Shown here: one piece after another, positions 48,576 to 60,114 of the stretch
Layout of the letters: the number at the start of each line of letters is the position of its first letter
Position numbering within the stretch: position 1 is the first letter of the stretch
Source of the DNA: Rostratula benghalensis
Taxonomy: Eukaryota > Chordata > Aves > Charadriiformes > Rostratulidae
Reading direction: 5' to 3'
Assembly (NCBI GenBank): GCA_013399305.1
Contig: VXAI01000469.1
Location: 125,531-189,530 of the forward strand
Length of the DNA: 64,000 nucleotides
Position numbers and translations under genes: made by a program
Notes under the pieces: generated by a model
Database searches by the model: none
What the model saw: the letters and a program-made list of their open reading frames with translations, nothing else
What the model was told of the DNA's origin: nothing

Positions 48576-51500
48576 AATTTTACAAGGTAGCATTTAAAAT
48601 ATTAGCTATGCAGTAATTGATCTACCAGGTCTAATTCTGTTTGTATCTAATAACATATCCTTTGAGAGCACCGACTGATGACCAATTTTTCTGAAGTCAG
48701 TGGGAGCTCTTGGTGGTCAGAGAGTCTCCAGTGGTGGCCAGCCGTGGTGGTGGTTACTGGTGTTCAGGGAGAGAATGAGTGGCGTGGGGAGTTCAGTTCC
48801 CATGGCACACTGACAGAACTGACCCATGAGCAGCTTCTCACCCGCTGCTCTTCATCCCAGCTCTGCCAGGTCTGGCTCTTCAGAGCAACTTTGGATTTGG
48901 GAATGTGAGGCCCCAGTGTTTAGGCTCTGGCAGGTAGTTTATGGAAGATAAATCAATGAGTTCCCTTCCCTGGCTGTCTGCAGGCACTCTGCAGTGGCTA
49001 ATCTCTCGTGTCCCGTTTCATGGAACGCAGCTTTACTGACCTGGACATGGAAGAACGACCTGCCATTGGAATTGGTTTGTACTTGGTTTTCTGACCTTAC
49101 ATGTAACTAACATTTAGGGTTCTGGGATTTGCTGCTGGTTGCTCACTCGGTCTCCTTAGTGAACATCTCAGTTCCACCTATGGGATCGATTTGTTACACT
49201 GTCATTCAGTGTTTTCCTTTACTTTGTTGTGGGAAATAGGTCCTGCCTCCCAGGAATATTGGAAATTAATATTTTCTGTGATTGCAGTGTATTACTGGGG
49301 TTTTTTTCAGTTGGTGTTAGTAGCTATTCCAAATGGTTAAAGAATCAGTTTATGTTCTTTACAAAATTATAGTTATTTAGCTGAAGTATATAGAAATCCA
49401 GACAGTAATACAAAATCAATCTTTTGTGAGGTTATGTGAGGTAATCATATAGTGATAAGTTAATTTTACAGTGATTAAGAGACAACCCAGTTGGGGCTCC
49501 AGCTTCGACTTTGATCTGAGGATATTTCTCTCTACACTTGATGAGCAAGAAAGAGACGAGAATTAATGGTAAGACATGAGGCTTGGAGCAGCTGGAGTCC
49601 GGGCTCTGTGTTTTATTAGGAGAGCTGATGTAAAGGAAGATTTTAAAATTAACTGGATACATATGCTTTGATTTCTCATCTTGAAAGTTTATTGATTTCA
49701 AATTGACATCTAAAATATCCTCTGTTGTTGAGAGTAACTGAAAAGAACAGTTAAATTGAATACATTTTCACAAAAAAATCCCTAAACAACCAACAAAAAG
49801 CACAAGAATAACTAAAAAAAAAAAAAAATAACCAAACCAACCCACCTCACAGTAAAAAAATACCTCAGTGACTCTAAAGAGTAAAATAAGTTTCAATTTA
49901 CAAAGCACAAGAGAAGAATCAATGAAAGGGTCCAAAAATCTAAGTAAGAGTCACAAAGGGATAGGCCCATTACCTACATCTGTTATTAAATAAGAAAGGA
50001 GAACAAGTAGCAGATTTTCAAAGACTGATTCTTAACTTCATGCTTTATAAAAGAGATATATTGTGACCTGCTGCTTTCATCAAATTAATCTTAGACAGGA
50101 AATAAGAGTGGAACCGAAGCACGGAAAGCATAGCCTAAGGAATCTTAATATAGATGTGCTCAAGTGGCAAATCCTAATAAAATTCATCCGAGAATGATTG
50201 AGGAATTAGGCACCACTGATTTTATATATTTATTTATTTCATGTCCCAGAGGGGGAAAATAGCCAGCGAAATGGGTTTGTGTGTGTGTGCTTTTGTGTCT
50301 CTTTATTCTTCTCAGGGCATTGTGGAGGCTGTCACTTTCAATTCCAAATCCAGGTTCAGGAGTTTAGCAATTAATTTGTATCTAAAAATGTGCAGAAGAG
50401 CAACCATAAAACAGCCACGATGGTTTGACGTGACTTGTTCCTAAGAAACCTCGATCCCTTTTCCCCTCTTAGAAAGGCTGACAGGCTTAGGAAGTAGGAG
50501 GAAAACTTAAATACAATCCAGCTTGATTTTAATAATGTCTTTTTCCCTCCATAAGCGAGCCAAGGAAAGGTGCTAGCAGTGCTATCTCCATTAGATGCTG
50601 ATATTATCAGCCCCAAGTGGAAAAATTGCCTTTGTGCAGTAATTATCTATCGTAGCCTGTCAGGATGCAAAGGCATTAATGAGTTTGATGGAGGAGAACA
50701 CAGGCATGCAGAAGTTACTGATGATACTGAGCTGGAGAGAGCTCGAAAATTTTTGGGTTGGTGGATTGTTATTTTTTTTTGTTTACAACACTCTGAAATG
50801 AACAAGGTGGAAAAACAACCTGGGTGAGCATGAAGCCTGGCACTCAAGAGGAAGAGCTGAAATACATGAATATTACAGACCAGGAAATAATTACCTAGAA
50901 GAAGGATAGATCTGAAGGTAGAGTAGACCTCAAGGTAAATAGTAACTCTTCTGCTGGGGAAAGTCGAGGGGTTTGCTGTTTTTCTGGAGGGTCCCAGCCA
51001 GGCGTGTTGTAGGAAGGAGAAGGTTGTCCAGGTTGGTGGATCCAACCCATGGATCCAACCCATGGCCCTGGCCTGCCCCACCACCCTTCCTCCTGAGATC
51101 CTGCAGGTGGACACTCCTCTCCCTCATTGTTAGTGTTTTCTCCTGCAGAGTGAAAACCATCTTTACTTGTAATAGGGATGCCTTAGAATCAATGTGAGAA
51201 GGAGACTCGTTGTAATTGTGATGAACCACAGGACTAGACTATCTAGGGAGGGTGTGGAGTAGGCTTCCTTGGTAGCTAAACTTCTGCCAGGGTGGTGTTG
51301 AGCCTGTGTTGACTCTGGGTTAGGTGGTCTGAGGTGTCCTTTCCATTCCTGCAGCAGTGCAGGGCTCAGAAGGTGTGTGTTGGCTGCACAGATGAGATGA
51401 GAGTCTCCCAAACAGCTGCATCAGGAGTGCTGCTGCTTGTGTCCTAGATGTCATTTCAAGTTAGAGCAGTGAGGAGCCACGTTCATTTTTGACTTAATAA

Positions 51501-51799
51501 AATAAGTTTTTATTTGGCTTCCCAAAAAGTGGTTTGACACATGGTACTTAAAAAATCTCCTGAAGCTTCTGCATATAATCTGTCTGTCTGTCTGCTGTGG
51601 ACTGTGAGTGCAGTCCCTGAGCCAGCAGAAGCCCCTGGGTTACCCACCTAGGGCTTGCTGGGGTTTGTCTTCTTTCTGCAGGCAAAGTTTTTCCCAGCTG
51701 TAAATTTAAATGTGGAGTTTTTTGGGCCGGATGCATTGGCAGCTGCGGCTGCTGATCATACATCTCCTCCTGCTGGTCCCACAAGGGGTCAATAACAAC
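48576..51799. other. PEX2: PEX2 intron, unique sequence
   Basis: A/C-rich tract at 49766-49862. A tandem 13-bp duplication GGATCCAACCCAT lies at 51038-51063 and a short (CTGT)n at 51581-51596. The interval 49900-50720 is AT-rich, complex and possibly conserved; it includes the dyad at 50597-50611. Confidence 0.4.
50597..50611. repeat. 15-bp dyad of two GATA-type half sites
   Basis: GCTGATA (50597-50603) and TATCAGC (50605-50611) are exact reverse complements around one central T. It sits in a complex AT-rich stretch with AATTATCTATC and GCATTAATGAG nearby. Confidence 0.85.
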
Positions 51800-52060
51800 G
51801 CTGGTATTGATAGCAGGAGATGTTACTCCGTGGTAGAGCTACAGCCCATGTTATCCCCTCCGTCATAATTACATTAATATTGGCAAGCTGTTGACAATAC
51901 TCGCATTACTATTGATAGATTTCTGTCAATAGCGTGTTTCCAAATAAAATATATTCATTCATAATTTGTACAGTGCTCGATAAGAGCAGAAGAGATTCTG
52001 CTTTCCCTGGTGATGTACAACAGTTATTGTTGGTGTTGCACCGTGTGCTGTACGAGTGGG
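51800..52060. promoter_or_regulatory. Candidate conserved intronic enhancer
   Basis: Contains CGTCATAATTACATTAATAT, TTGACAATAC and a 24-bp dyad (51909-51932) with arms CTATTGATAGA and TCTGTCAATAG that match at 10 of 11 positions. The block then continues CAAATAAAATATATTCATTC. TGTCA and ATTGAT are TALE/HOX-type cores. There is no coding frame or repeat. Inferred from texture alone. Confidence 0.4.
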
Positions 52061-54016
52061 ATGGTTCATTTGGTTTGCTTTTTTTAAAAAAAACCCAAAA
52101 AACAAAAAACAACCAAACCAACCATAGGTTATTAAAGAAAGAAACGTCCTGTGGGGTTGGTTTTTGCTCTGGGAGGCAGTTTTTTATTTTTCTCGGTGCG
52201 ATATCTGTGAGGGTGTGAAATGGAGGAGAACCTTGTGGTTTTCTCAAAGCACGTCTGTGGAACAGGTCAATCACCCGTCCAGTTGATTCTGTGTCTGCAC
52301 CAGAGCTGACTGTTCAATCCTGATCCTAAAAGCTGTGCCCAACCTGTCCTTAACTGAGTGTTGGTGTTTCTGTCTTCCACTGCTGGGTGATTATTAATTG
52401 TGTATGGTTTTGTCTGATTTTCCTTTCCCATGCAGTTCATGATGTCAGAGTGGAGTCAATCTGCTAGTTGGTAGTTCAGGGAGAGACATGAAATATGTCA
52501 CAGTTAAACAGTATATAGGGTGTTGATTCTAGTTTTTGGGGGGTTTATTTTTAAAAGGGAGACTTTTAAATCCCTTTTAAAGGGGATTTGTAAAATTTCC
52601 GAGGTTGACACCCGCTGGTGGTGAAGTGGTTCCCGATTTCTGTATGCAAAGCTCCAGCCCACACTGACCACTTCACCAAAGTTACTCCCCTCCAATGAAG
52701 TTCTACAAAGGCTCCTGGACGTGAGAAAAATGTGTATTGTCACCAAGTTTTGGGAAGGCCCAACTCCACGTTCTGGGGAAGGTCTTCACCACATGTAGTC
52801 CGTCCTCCTCTGAAAACTGGGGATAAATTCACTGCTGGAAGGAGTGGCTTAGGGCATGGTTTGGTCAAGTTTTAAGAATCTTCAGGGCTGGAGATTTCAC
52901 ACTCCTTCCAGACAAACCCTCCCAGTTTTAAGTCCGATCCGAATTTCTGATGTAGGAACTTAGGGCCAGTTGCTTTCTTTCACTGCACCTGAGTGCTAAA
53001 TCACTTTGGGTTCTTTATGGGGACCAAAGGAACAAGAAATCAGTGACCTCACAATTTTGCATTACTGGGGTCTTACCCGGATTTTGCTCCTGCAAAAGAA
53101 TTCCAGATACAGTAATGTTTAAACCAAGCAATTTAAAAAAAAAAATAATATATTATTTCTCTATAATGCTTGAAGGAGAAGAGTATACATTTGCTGAAGT
53201 TTCTAGTGTACATTAATCATCTTGCCAGGAAATTTGTTACAGGACAAGTTGTACAACCCTGCACCTGTGAAACAGCTCTAGAAAATGTGTGCTGTGTGCT
53301 AATTTCTGTCTGAACACTGAATACTTCTTTAATCTTGTATAGTGATTCTTCTCAAAACTCATCAAATCACTGCCTTTATTCAGTAAGCTTTGTCATTGCC
53401 CCCTTAGTTTGTATCCATATCTTTCTGTAGGTGATCCTTAATTTAGTATTTTTAGGATGCTACCTCCAGCTGCTGAAGGATTCCCATGGCAATGTTTTCT
53501 GCCCACCCCACTGGTCTCTCCCAGATCTTATTTAGTGTGGTCATTTTCCCTATTTCTCTGCAGAACACCCTAGAGTTTTACAGTTCTTGGTTCTGAGCTT
53601 CCATTTGAAGGTCCAGTTGAATAGCACGCTTAGGCCCAGTGGTTTCTTTTGGTTTTTTTATTATACAGTCCTGCTGTGTACTATATATATAAGATATATA
53701 AATACTATATATATCTATGTATACAATGCTACATCTGTGGCGTTTTCTAAACAGGTGGGAGTTGTCAAACTCTTCTCTGTAACAAAATCCCAGTGTCACT
53801 GTTTGTGAGGAACAGTCCAGTAGAACTTCTTTGGAGATGCAGTTTTATACTCCCAGCGTGAAGCTTCTTGAAAGGACTTGTGGCACTTTGATACCCTGTT
53901 AGTACAGCCGTCCTCATGCAGGAGCTGCTCTGTCGATGGTGGTTGGTTATTGCTGGTAGATTACAACTCTTGCTATCTTCAGTAAAAGTCAGAATTGGAA
54001 ATGCTTCATTATGCTA
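52061..54016. other. PEX2: 3' part of the PEX2 intron, unique sequence
   Basis: A/C-rich run at 52084-52122. Inverted repeat AAATCCC/GGGATTT at 52568-52589. TATATA-rich simple stretch at 53679-53727. No additional exon seen. Confidence 0.4.
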
Positions 54017-54041
54017 AAATCTATTTGTGTTTGTTCCTAGA
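54017..54041 (+). other. PEX2: Splice acceptor of the PEX2 coding exon
   Basis: A T-rich tract leads into TTCCTAG, with AG at 54039-54040, so the exon begins at 54041. Nineteen bases of 5' UTR then precede the ATG at 54060. This fits the vertebrate PEX2 plan, in which non-coding 5' exons are spliced to one coding exon. The exact junction is inferred from consensus, not from a transcript. Confidence 0.75.
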
Positions 54042-54059
54042 AAGTGTTGGTGTGAAGAC

Positions 54060-54974
54060 ATGGCCCCCGGCCCCGGCAAGGAAAAGAGCGTGACGCCTGT
54101 GCTCAGAATCAGTCAACTCGATGCTCTGGAACTAAACAAAGCCCTGGAGCAACTGGTGTGGTCCCAGTTCACCAGCTGTTTCCATGGATTCAAACCGGGG
54201 CTGTTGGCTCACTTTGAACCAGAAGTAAAAGCCTTTTTATGGCTTCTCTTGTGGAGGTTCACTGTCTATTCCAGGAATGCGACTGTGGGACAGGCTGTTC
54301 TGAACATTCAGTACAAGAATAACTTGGCTCAGGCAGAGAAGTACCAGCCCCTGAGCAAGCACCAGAAGCTGTGGTATCTCATTCTCACTGTGGGAGGAAG
54401 GTGGCTGGAAGAAAGATGTTATGACTTGCTGGGCCATCGCCGGCTGCAGTCCTTCTGCAGAATCAAGCATTACATTGGCTTTGGAGCTGGACTCCTTAAA
54501 CTTTGCGGACTGCTGAATTTTCTCATTTTTCTGCAGAAGGGCACGTTCGCGACGCTCACCGAGCGCGTCCTGGGGATTAGGTCAGTGCTTCCCAGGCCAC
54601 AAAGCCTCCGTCAGCTGGGGTTCGAGTACATGAACAGGGAGCTCCTCTGGCACGGCTTTGCCGAGTTCCTGATCTACCTGCTGCCTCTTGTAAACCTACA
54701 GAAACTCAAACCCAAACTTTCTGCCTGGTGTGGGCCTGTGGCGGGTCTGCCCCACGGCGGGAGCACCCTGGCAGCCCGGGGCAAGGAGTGCTCGCTGTGC
54801 GGGGAGTGGCCCACCCTGCCTCACACCGCGGGCTGCCCCCACGTCTTCTGCTACTACTGCATCCAGAGCAACCGCTTGGTGGATGTGGATTTTACCTGCC
54901 CGAAATGCGGCTCAGAGCTGCACGGCCTTCAGCCGCTGAAATGTAAAGTGGAAATGGCAGAGCTGCGTGCCTGA
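54060..54974 (+). CDS. PEX2: Peroxin-2, peroxisomal RING-type E3 ubiquitin ligase (complete coding exon)
   Basis: The 304-codon reading frame ends at TGA 54972-54974; human PEX2 is 305 residues. Family knowledge: PEX2 is a multi-pass peroxisomal membrane protein that forms the PEX2-PEX10-PEX12 ubiquitin ligase, which modifies the import receptor PEX5 so it can be recycled from the membrane. Seen here: a conserved N-terminal block with [20 protein letters not shown] (residues 15-34), hydrophobic stretches near residues 55-70, 103-112, 137-158 and 195-213, the conserved [17 protein letters not shown] block (188-204), and a C-terminal C3HC4 RING with ligands C244, C247, C259, H261, C264, C267, C280 and C283, all present. 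The start was chosen because it follows a splice acceptor at 54040 by 19 bases, has G at -3 and G at +4, and gives the family length. An in-frame ATG at 54027 lies inside the intron. The coding sequence has no intron, as in other vertebrates. There is no frameshift or premature stop, so it should be functional. Confidence 0.98.
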   Translation: MAPGPGKEKSVTPVLRISQLDALELNKALEQLVWSQFTSCFHGFKPGLLAHFEPEVKAFLWLLLWRFTVYSRNATVGQAVLNIQYKNNLAQAEKYQPLSKHQKLWYLILTVGGRWLEERCYDLLGHRRLQSFCRIKHYIGFGAGLLKLCGLLNFLIFLQKGTFATLTERVLGIRSVLPRPQSLRQLGFEYMNRELLWHGFAEFLIYLLPLVNLQKLKPKLSAWCGPVAGLPHGGSTLAARGKECSLCGEWPTLPHTAGCPHVFCYYCIQSNRLVDVDFTCPKCGSELHGLQPLKCKVEMAELRA

Positions 54975-56970
54975 TGGGGGGCTGGTGTGGGTTTGTGCTG
55001 GGCACGAAACGATCGTGTCGCAGAGATTGAGGGGAAAAGTCACAAAGTGTTGTCAACAGCTCAAAGGTGGGTTCGGAGACTCCGAGGTGTGTTGGTGGAA
55101 TGTCTTTGGGGGTGTTACTTGTTTTACTGGGTGCAGCTCCAGCTCGCCTCTGAAGGAAAGGGAAGAAAGGAGTTCACCAACTCTTCTGCTCCCCCAGACC
55201 ACCTGAGCCCGTGGGTTACCCCTGTTTGCCAAGTCTCTCCTCCTGAGACCCAGGCTCCCTCGCCCTGTCCCTTCCTAACCCCCTGCCACAGAAACCTCTC
55301 CCCCATTCTGTGGGGTTTCTCAACCTGGTGGTAAGAAGTTCCTGCCGTTACCAAGCGAGCAGATGGATTTAGTGGGAGGGAAAGCTGTCCTTGTCACACC
55401 TGAAGAAAGCATAATTTTAAATTTGAATAGTTAAAGTTTGACATCCCAGGGTGATGTTCCACTGCAGAAAAGGAAGGTGTAAGATGAGTCGTCATCTCAG
55501 CAGATTATTAATAGCTTTCATCACATTCAGCCCCCATAGGATGTACCCCCTCTCTAACTGAGGACTGCTCTCAGCCAGCAGACCATGAGCTTTACGTGGT
55601 GTCTCTGCTGGACAGACAAGTATTCCATAGTTAACACGTGCCTACAGCAGATCTAGCTGCTGCAGTGCACCTTCCAGACCTTCATGAGAAGACCCAGCTC
55701 ATTTTCTCACTCAGCTGTACGCCTGTGACCTTCAGTGCAGTGTGTGCCCACCTCCCACTTCTTCCCGTGAAGCTGAGGGACACGGTCCATCCAGCGTCCC
55801 CTGGAGCCTGGCACCTGCCCAAGGTAACCCGTGTTCTGGGTCAGAACTTCACTCACAAGACGTGGTCTTTGGGACTCACTGCTCTCCTTCCTTTGGGGTG
55901 GCCAAGGTGGGTGCCAGAGGTCCCTCCTGGCTCCCCACACACGGGAGAGATCCCACACCCCACCTGTGGGTAGGGCTGTTAACAAAACAGATCACCCCTC
56001 CTGGTTTTTACTCTCACTACTTGCTTTCTGTTGGCTTTGCAATGCTTTTGTTATTCCCTCTTTTAACATTTCATCCATTTATTATCTGACCTGCTCTTAG
56101 AACATTTCTTGTTTCTTTCCAAATTCGCAGTCCCTTTCATAACAGAAAGCCTTACTCAGAAGTGTCTCATTAACACAAAAACACAGCACATCCTTTTTTG
56201 GCTTGAGAGCCCAATAAATAAATACAAAATGAAATTCTCAAAAACTTCCAGAGTTAAACTGAGTAAATCACTCGATGGTGGCTGTGTTGTTGATTTGGTA
56301 TCATCAATAGTGGGTCCCAAAAATAGTGCAGTAACAACTGACCCAGTATCTTTGATCTGCTTTTATGAAATGGTTTATTACATTCTTCAGTGTCTGATTA
56401 AAGCAACCCACCAGCCTAGTTGTTTGAAGATCTTAAATTCTGGGTTTTGATCTTGAGAGTGACACACAGGCTTTCATCTGATGCAATTAAATCTAGTTAA
56501 CGGGCCGGGAACTATCTTTGGGCTGCCCAAAACTTCATTAAATTGTGCTACTCTTCTGGGAGTCAGCAGACTTCAGAGCAGCTGCCCTTGCTGCTCCACC
56601 ACTGCCCGTTCTTGGCCATCAGACCTGTGTGTCACAGCCTGCCACCTTCCTGCTGGGGACAGTCCCCACCTGAACCAGCAAGGTTGGAAGGATCAGGACC
56701 GGGGAGTCTGGTGGAGAATGTCCCCCAGTCACTTGCTGGTCCCCAAACAGACTCTGGGCATCACTTCACAGCCCTTCCCAAAGCAATGGGTGAGCTGACC
56801 TTGAAGTGAGGATCATCAGCATTCCTGCTCCCTCTCTTTATAACCATCCTGATTACTGAGGCGTTTTACACATCCCAAACCCCGTGTCTGTAGTTTATAG
56901 GATAGCAGAGCTTTGTTTCCTCTGGACTCTTCGTTCTTTCTGAAGCCACAGTGCAGTGCTGGGGCAAAAA
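54975..56970 (+). other. PEX2: PEX2 3' UTR and flank
   Basis: Transcribed sequence is expected from the stop codon to one of the AATAAA sites. No repeats are recognised before the CR1 at 56971. Open frames of up to 115 codons here lack any family resemblance. Confidence 0.5.
56213..56222 (+). terminator. PEX2: Overlapping polyadenylation signals, candidate PEX2 3' end
   Basis: Two overlapping AATAAA hexamers lie about 1.24 kb after the PEX2 stop and are the first canonical signals in that direction. No strong GT-rich downstream element is obvious, so use is uncertain. Confidence 0.35.
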
Positions 56971-57415
56971 GGGCTACAAAGGTGATGAGGGGCCTGGAGC
57001 ATCTCTGTGCTGAGGAAAGGCTGAGGGACTTGGGTCTGCTCAGTCTGGAGAAGAGAAGGCTGAGGGGGGATCTGATCAACCCCTGGAAATACTTCAAGGG
57101 TGGGTGTCAGGAGGATGGGGCCAGGCTTTTTCCAGTGGTGCCCAGGGACAGGACAAGAGGGAACAGGCACAAACTGGAACATAAGAAGTTCCATCTCAAC
57201 ATGAGGAGGAACTTGTTCACTGTGAGGGTGTCAGAGCCCTGGCAGAGGCTGCCCAGAGAGGTGGTGGAGTCTCCATCTCTGGAAACATTCAAACCCCTCC
57301 TGGACACCTTCCTGTGGGACCTGCTGGGGGTGACCCTGCTCTGGTAGGAGAATTGGACAGGATGATCTCCAGAGGTCCCTTCCAACACCATATTTTTCTG
57401 GGATTCTGTGTTTTT
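56971..57415 (+). mobile_element. CR1 LINE 3' region, well preserved
   Basis: GATGAGGGGCCTGGAGCATC, TGCTCAGTCTGGAGAAGAGA, GGGATCTGATCAACCCCTGG and AACATGAGGAGGAACTTGTT to CCTTCCAACACCATATTTTTCTGGGATTCTGTG. Nearly identical to 59455-59690 over the shared part. Confidence 0.96.
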
Positions 57416-57900
57416 TCTGCTAGGTAGACTCTGTTAGGTGTCATGCTCTTCCTATGGAGAATTTAACTTCTTTCCTGTTTAGAAATGTTTCTTCTTCCTG
57501 AATATTTAAAGAATGTTATCTTTTTTTTTTTTTATCCCTTCTCTCTGTCCTGCTGTGGGATTTACTGAAGATGTGTGAATTTCCAGAGGCTTGTTTGGCC
57601 TCTTGAAGCTTTGCACAGGTGAAATCCCAGTCAGATGTATGCCCTGGTTTCCATCCCTGGTGCAGGTCAGCCCAAAACCTGCTTCCAGCAGGTTTGTACC
57701 CCTCTTGAACAGCTATTTCCTACTGGCTGGGCTGGGTTGCAGTTGGCTTCCCTGGTTTTCTTCTGCAGTTGAACTTCTCAGCCTTAATGTGTGATGGCTC
57801 ATTGCACCAAAGCAACCACTGCAGCACCTCATCCTCGGTGTGCTGGGTTTGCAGCCTCTGGCATTGGCCAGCTGTGGGAAGTATTGTGTCTCATGGCATA

Positions 57901-57906
57901 AATAAA
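57901..57906 (+). terminator. PEX2: Polyadenylation signal, alternative PEX2 3' end
   Basis: AATAAA is followed within 30-60 bases by GAGGTGAGG and a T-rich stretch, a plausible downstream element. It lies 2.9 kb after the stop and beyond an intervening CR1 copy, so use by PEX2 would mean a long 3' UTR containing CR1. Confidence 0.3.
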
Positions 57907-58408
57907 CAGTTTGCATTCATCCTAGGTCCTGAGGTGAGGCTTCAATTCTTTTATTTTTCCATGCAAGTAAGCAGATCCCTCGCGTCTCAGAAATACACGG
58001 TTTGGGAGGGGAGTGTTTCCTTTTTCAGACTTTATCTTCTTTCTCATCTACCACGTGGTGAAACCCTCACTCGGTTGTAGTCAAAGCTGAGATTGATGAG
58101 ACTTTTACAGGACTCCGGAGTCACTACTCACCAGCTTCCTCATGGCACTGTAAAATAAAAAATACACCTTATTTTTTTATGTTAGAATTCGGTTTTGTTG
58201 TGGTTTGCGATATGTAAACTGCAGAAAAGTCTTAATTGAAGGTATTACAGAGAAAAAGTAGATAATTTGTAGATTAATCAAAGGATAATCTGCTTTTATG
58301 TTTTAATAGTCTGGATAATTTGTCCTCATAAGCATTCTATTTTCAGGTTAAAACTCTACTGTAACAAAGGGCTGGGATACATCTGGTGGTGCCTCCTGCT
58401 GCACGGGG

Positions 58409-58414
58409 AATAAA
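58409..58414 (+). terminator. Polyadenylation signal, distal candidate
   Basis: AATAAA is followed by T-rich sequence with a TTGGATTGT stretch. It is the last candidate before the gap. Weak support. Confidence 0.2.
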
Positions 58415-58585
58415 ATTTATTTTGGATTGTAAATCTCTTCAGTCGTTTTCTCTGAACAAAAGGTTTTTAGAGCTCAGGTAGCAGGAGATCATACTCCTGA
58501 GCAGCCCGGTGTGCAGAGCTGAGGAGGAGAGGTGCCCAGAAGTGGGGAGAGCTGGAGGAGCAGAGCTCTGGCTGTGACTGTGCAG

Positions 58586-59083
58586 NNNNNNNNNNNNNNN
58601 NNNNNNNNNNNNNNNNNNNNNNNNNNNNNNNNNNNNNNNNNNNNNNNNNNNNNNNNNNNNNNNNNNNNNNNNNNNNNNNNNNNNNNNNNNNNNNNNNNNN
58701 NNNNNNNNNNNNNNNNNNNNNNNNNNNNNNNNNNNNNNNNNNNNNNNNNNNNNNNNNNNNNNNNNNNNNNNNNNNNNNNNNNNNNNNNNNNNNNNNNNNN
58801 NNNNNNNNNNNNNNNNNNNNNNNNNNNNNNNNNNNNNNNNNNNNNNNNNNNNNNNNNNNNNNNNNNNNNNNNNNNNNNNNNNNNNNNNNNNNNNNNNNNN
58901 NNNNNNNNNNNNNNNNNNNNNNNNNNNNNNNNNNNNNNNNNNNNNNNNNNNNNNNNNNNNNNNNNNNNNNNNNNNNNNNNNNNNNNNNNNNNNNNNNNNN
59001 NNNNNNNNNNNNNNNNNNNNNNNNNNNNNNNNNNNNNNNNNNNNNNNNNNNNNNNNNNNNNNNNNNNNNNNNNNNNNNNNNNN
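58586..59083. other. Assembly gap (498 N)
   Basis: Run of N downstream of PEX2. The sequence on both sides is moderately GC-rich and not recognisably repetitive. Open frames that cross it are not evidence for a gene. Confidence 0.99.
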
Positions 59084-59454
59084 GCTGCGTCAACGCGGTG
59101 GTTGCACCAGGGACCAACAGAACGAAGCCGTAGGTGAAAGAGGCGAACTGTGAAACTTTCAGTATTTGGTGAGTGTTGCCCCGTGTCACGAGGTGTGATT
59201 TTTGGAGGCGTTTGGGTGAATTGGAGAATAGAGATTCCTCACTGCCACCAGTGCCCACTGCTCCCTCTGCTCTCTGGGCCGTAGGAGAGGTCTCCTGTAG
59301 CGTCACACAAGGCTTGAAGGCAGGAGTCTCAGTGTTCTGGGAAAGGAATGACAGGGAAAGAGTCTGATTCCTGGAGACAGTGCTGAACCTTTCCCAGCTG
59401 CGAGCTGTCCTGGGCAAGGGCGAACTGGTCTGAGTGGGGAAGAGAAGATGCACC
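59084..59454. other. Unique DNA after the gap
   Basis: Starts CpG-containing (GTCAACGCGGTGG) and becomes ordinary. No feature supported. Confidence 0.35.
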
Positions 59455-60003
59455 CTGCTGGAGAGGGGACAGCAGAGGAGCACCAAGATGCTGAGGGGCC
59501 TGGAGCATCTCTGTGCTGAGGAAAGGCTGAGGGACTTGGGTCTGCTCAGTCTGGAGAAGAGAAGGCTGAGGGGGATCTGATCAACCCCTGGAAATACTTC
59601 AAGAGGGGGTGTCAGGAGGATGGGGCCAGGCTGTTCTCAGTGGTGCCCAGGGACAGGACAAGAGGGAACAGGCACAAACTGGAACATAAGAAGTTCCATC
59701 TGAACACTAGGAGGAACCTCATGTGAGGGTGGCAGAGCCCTGGAACAGGCTGTAAACCCACCACTTCTCTGGAGATATTCCAAAACTACCTGGACAAATT
59801 CCTGTGTAACTTTCTTCATTTTGAGGGTGTCAGAGCCCTGTCAGAGGCTGCCCAGAGAAGTGGTGAGTCTCCTTCTCTGCAGACATTCCAAACCCAACTG
59901 GACATGTTCCTCTGTGACATGCTCTAGGAGGACCTGCTGTGACAGGGGGTTGGAGGAGATGATCTCCAGAGGTGCCTTCTAACCCCTGGGTTTCTGTAAT
60001 CCC
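59455..60003 (+). mobile_element. CR1 LINE 3' region with duplicated terminal segment
   Basis: CTGGAGAGGGGACAGCAGAG to GAACACTAGGAGGAACCTCA. Then GTGAGGGTGGCAGAGCCCTG (about 59723) begins a 3' segment that breaks off near 59815. GAGGGTGTCAGAGCCCTGTC (59822) begins the same segment again and continues to CCTTCTAACCCCTGGGTTTC. The element therefore carries its 3' block about one and a half times. Confidence 0.93.
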
Positions 60004-60114
60004 TGTGACTGATCACAGCAATGGCAGGCACCATGTCACCATCCCAGAGGTGGCAGATGCATGGCAAGGCACAAAGGAACGAGGGTTGCCCATAGCGCTG
60101 TTCCCTCCTGTCAC

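Larger units (their letters stand above)
57416..58585. other. Unique DNA downstream of PEX2, up to the gap
   Basis: T run at 57521-57534. Contains two AATAAA candidates (listed separately). Nothing else recognised. Confidence 0.4.

Noticed and set aside
54027..54059. Upstream in-frame ATG adding 11 codons to PEX2
   Set aside because: It lies before the splice acceptor AG at 54039-54040, so it is intronic; the ATG at 54060 gives the family length.
58467..59486. 339-codon minus-strand and 201-codon plus-strand frames
   Set aside because: Most of each is N from the assembly gap; no domain in the readable parts.
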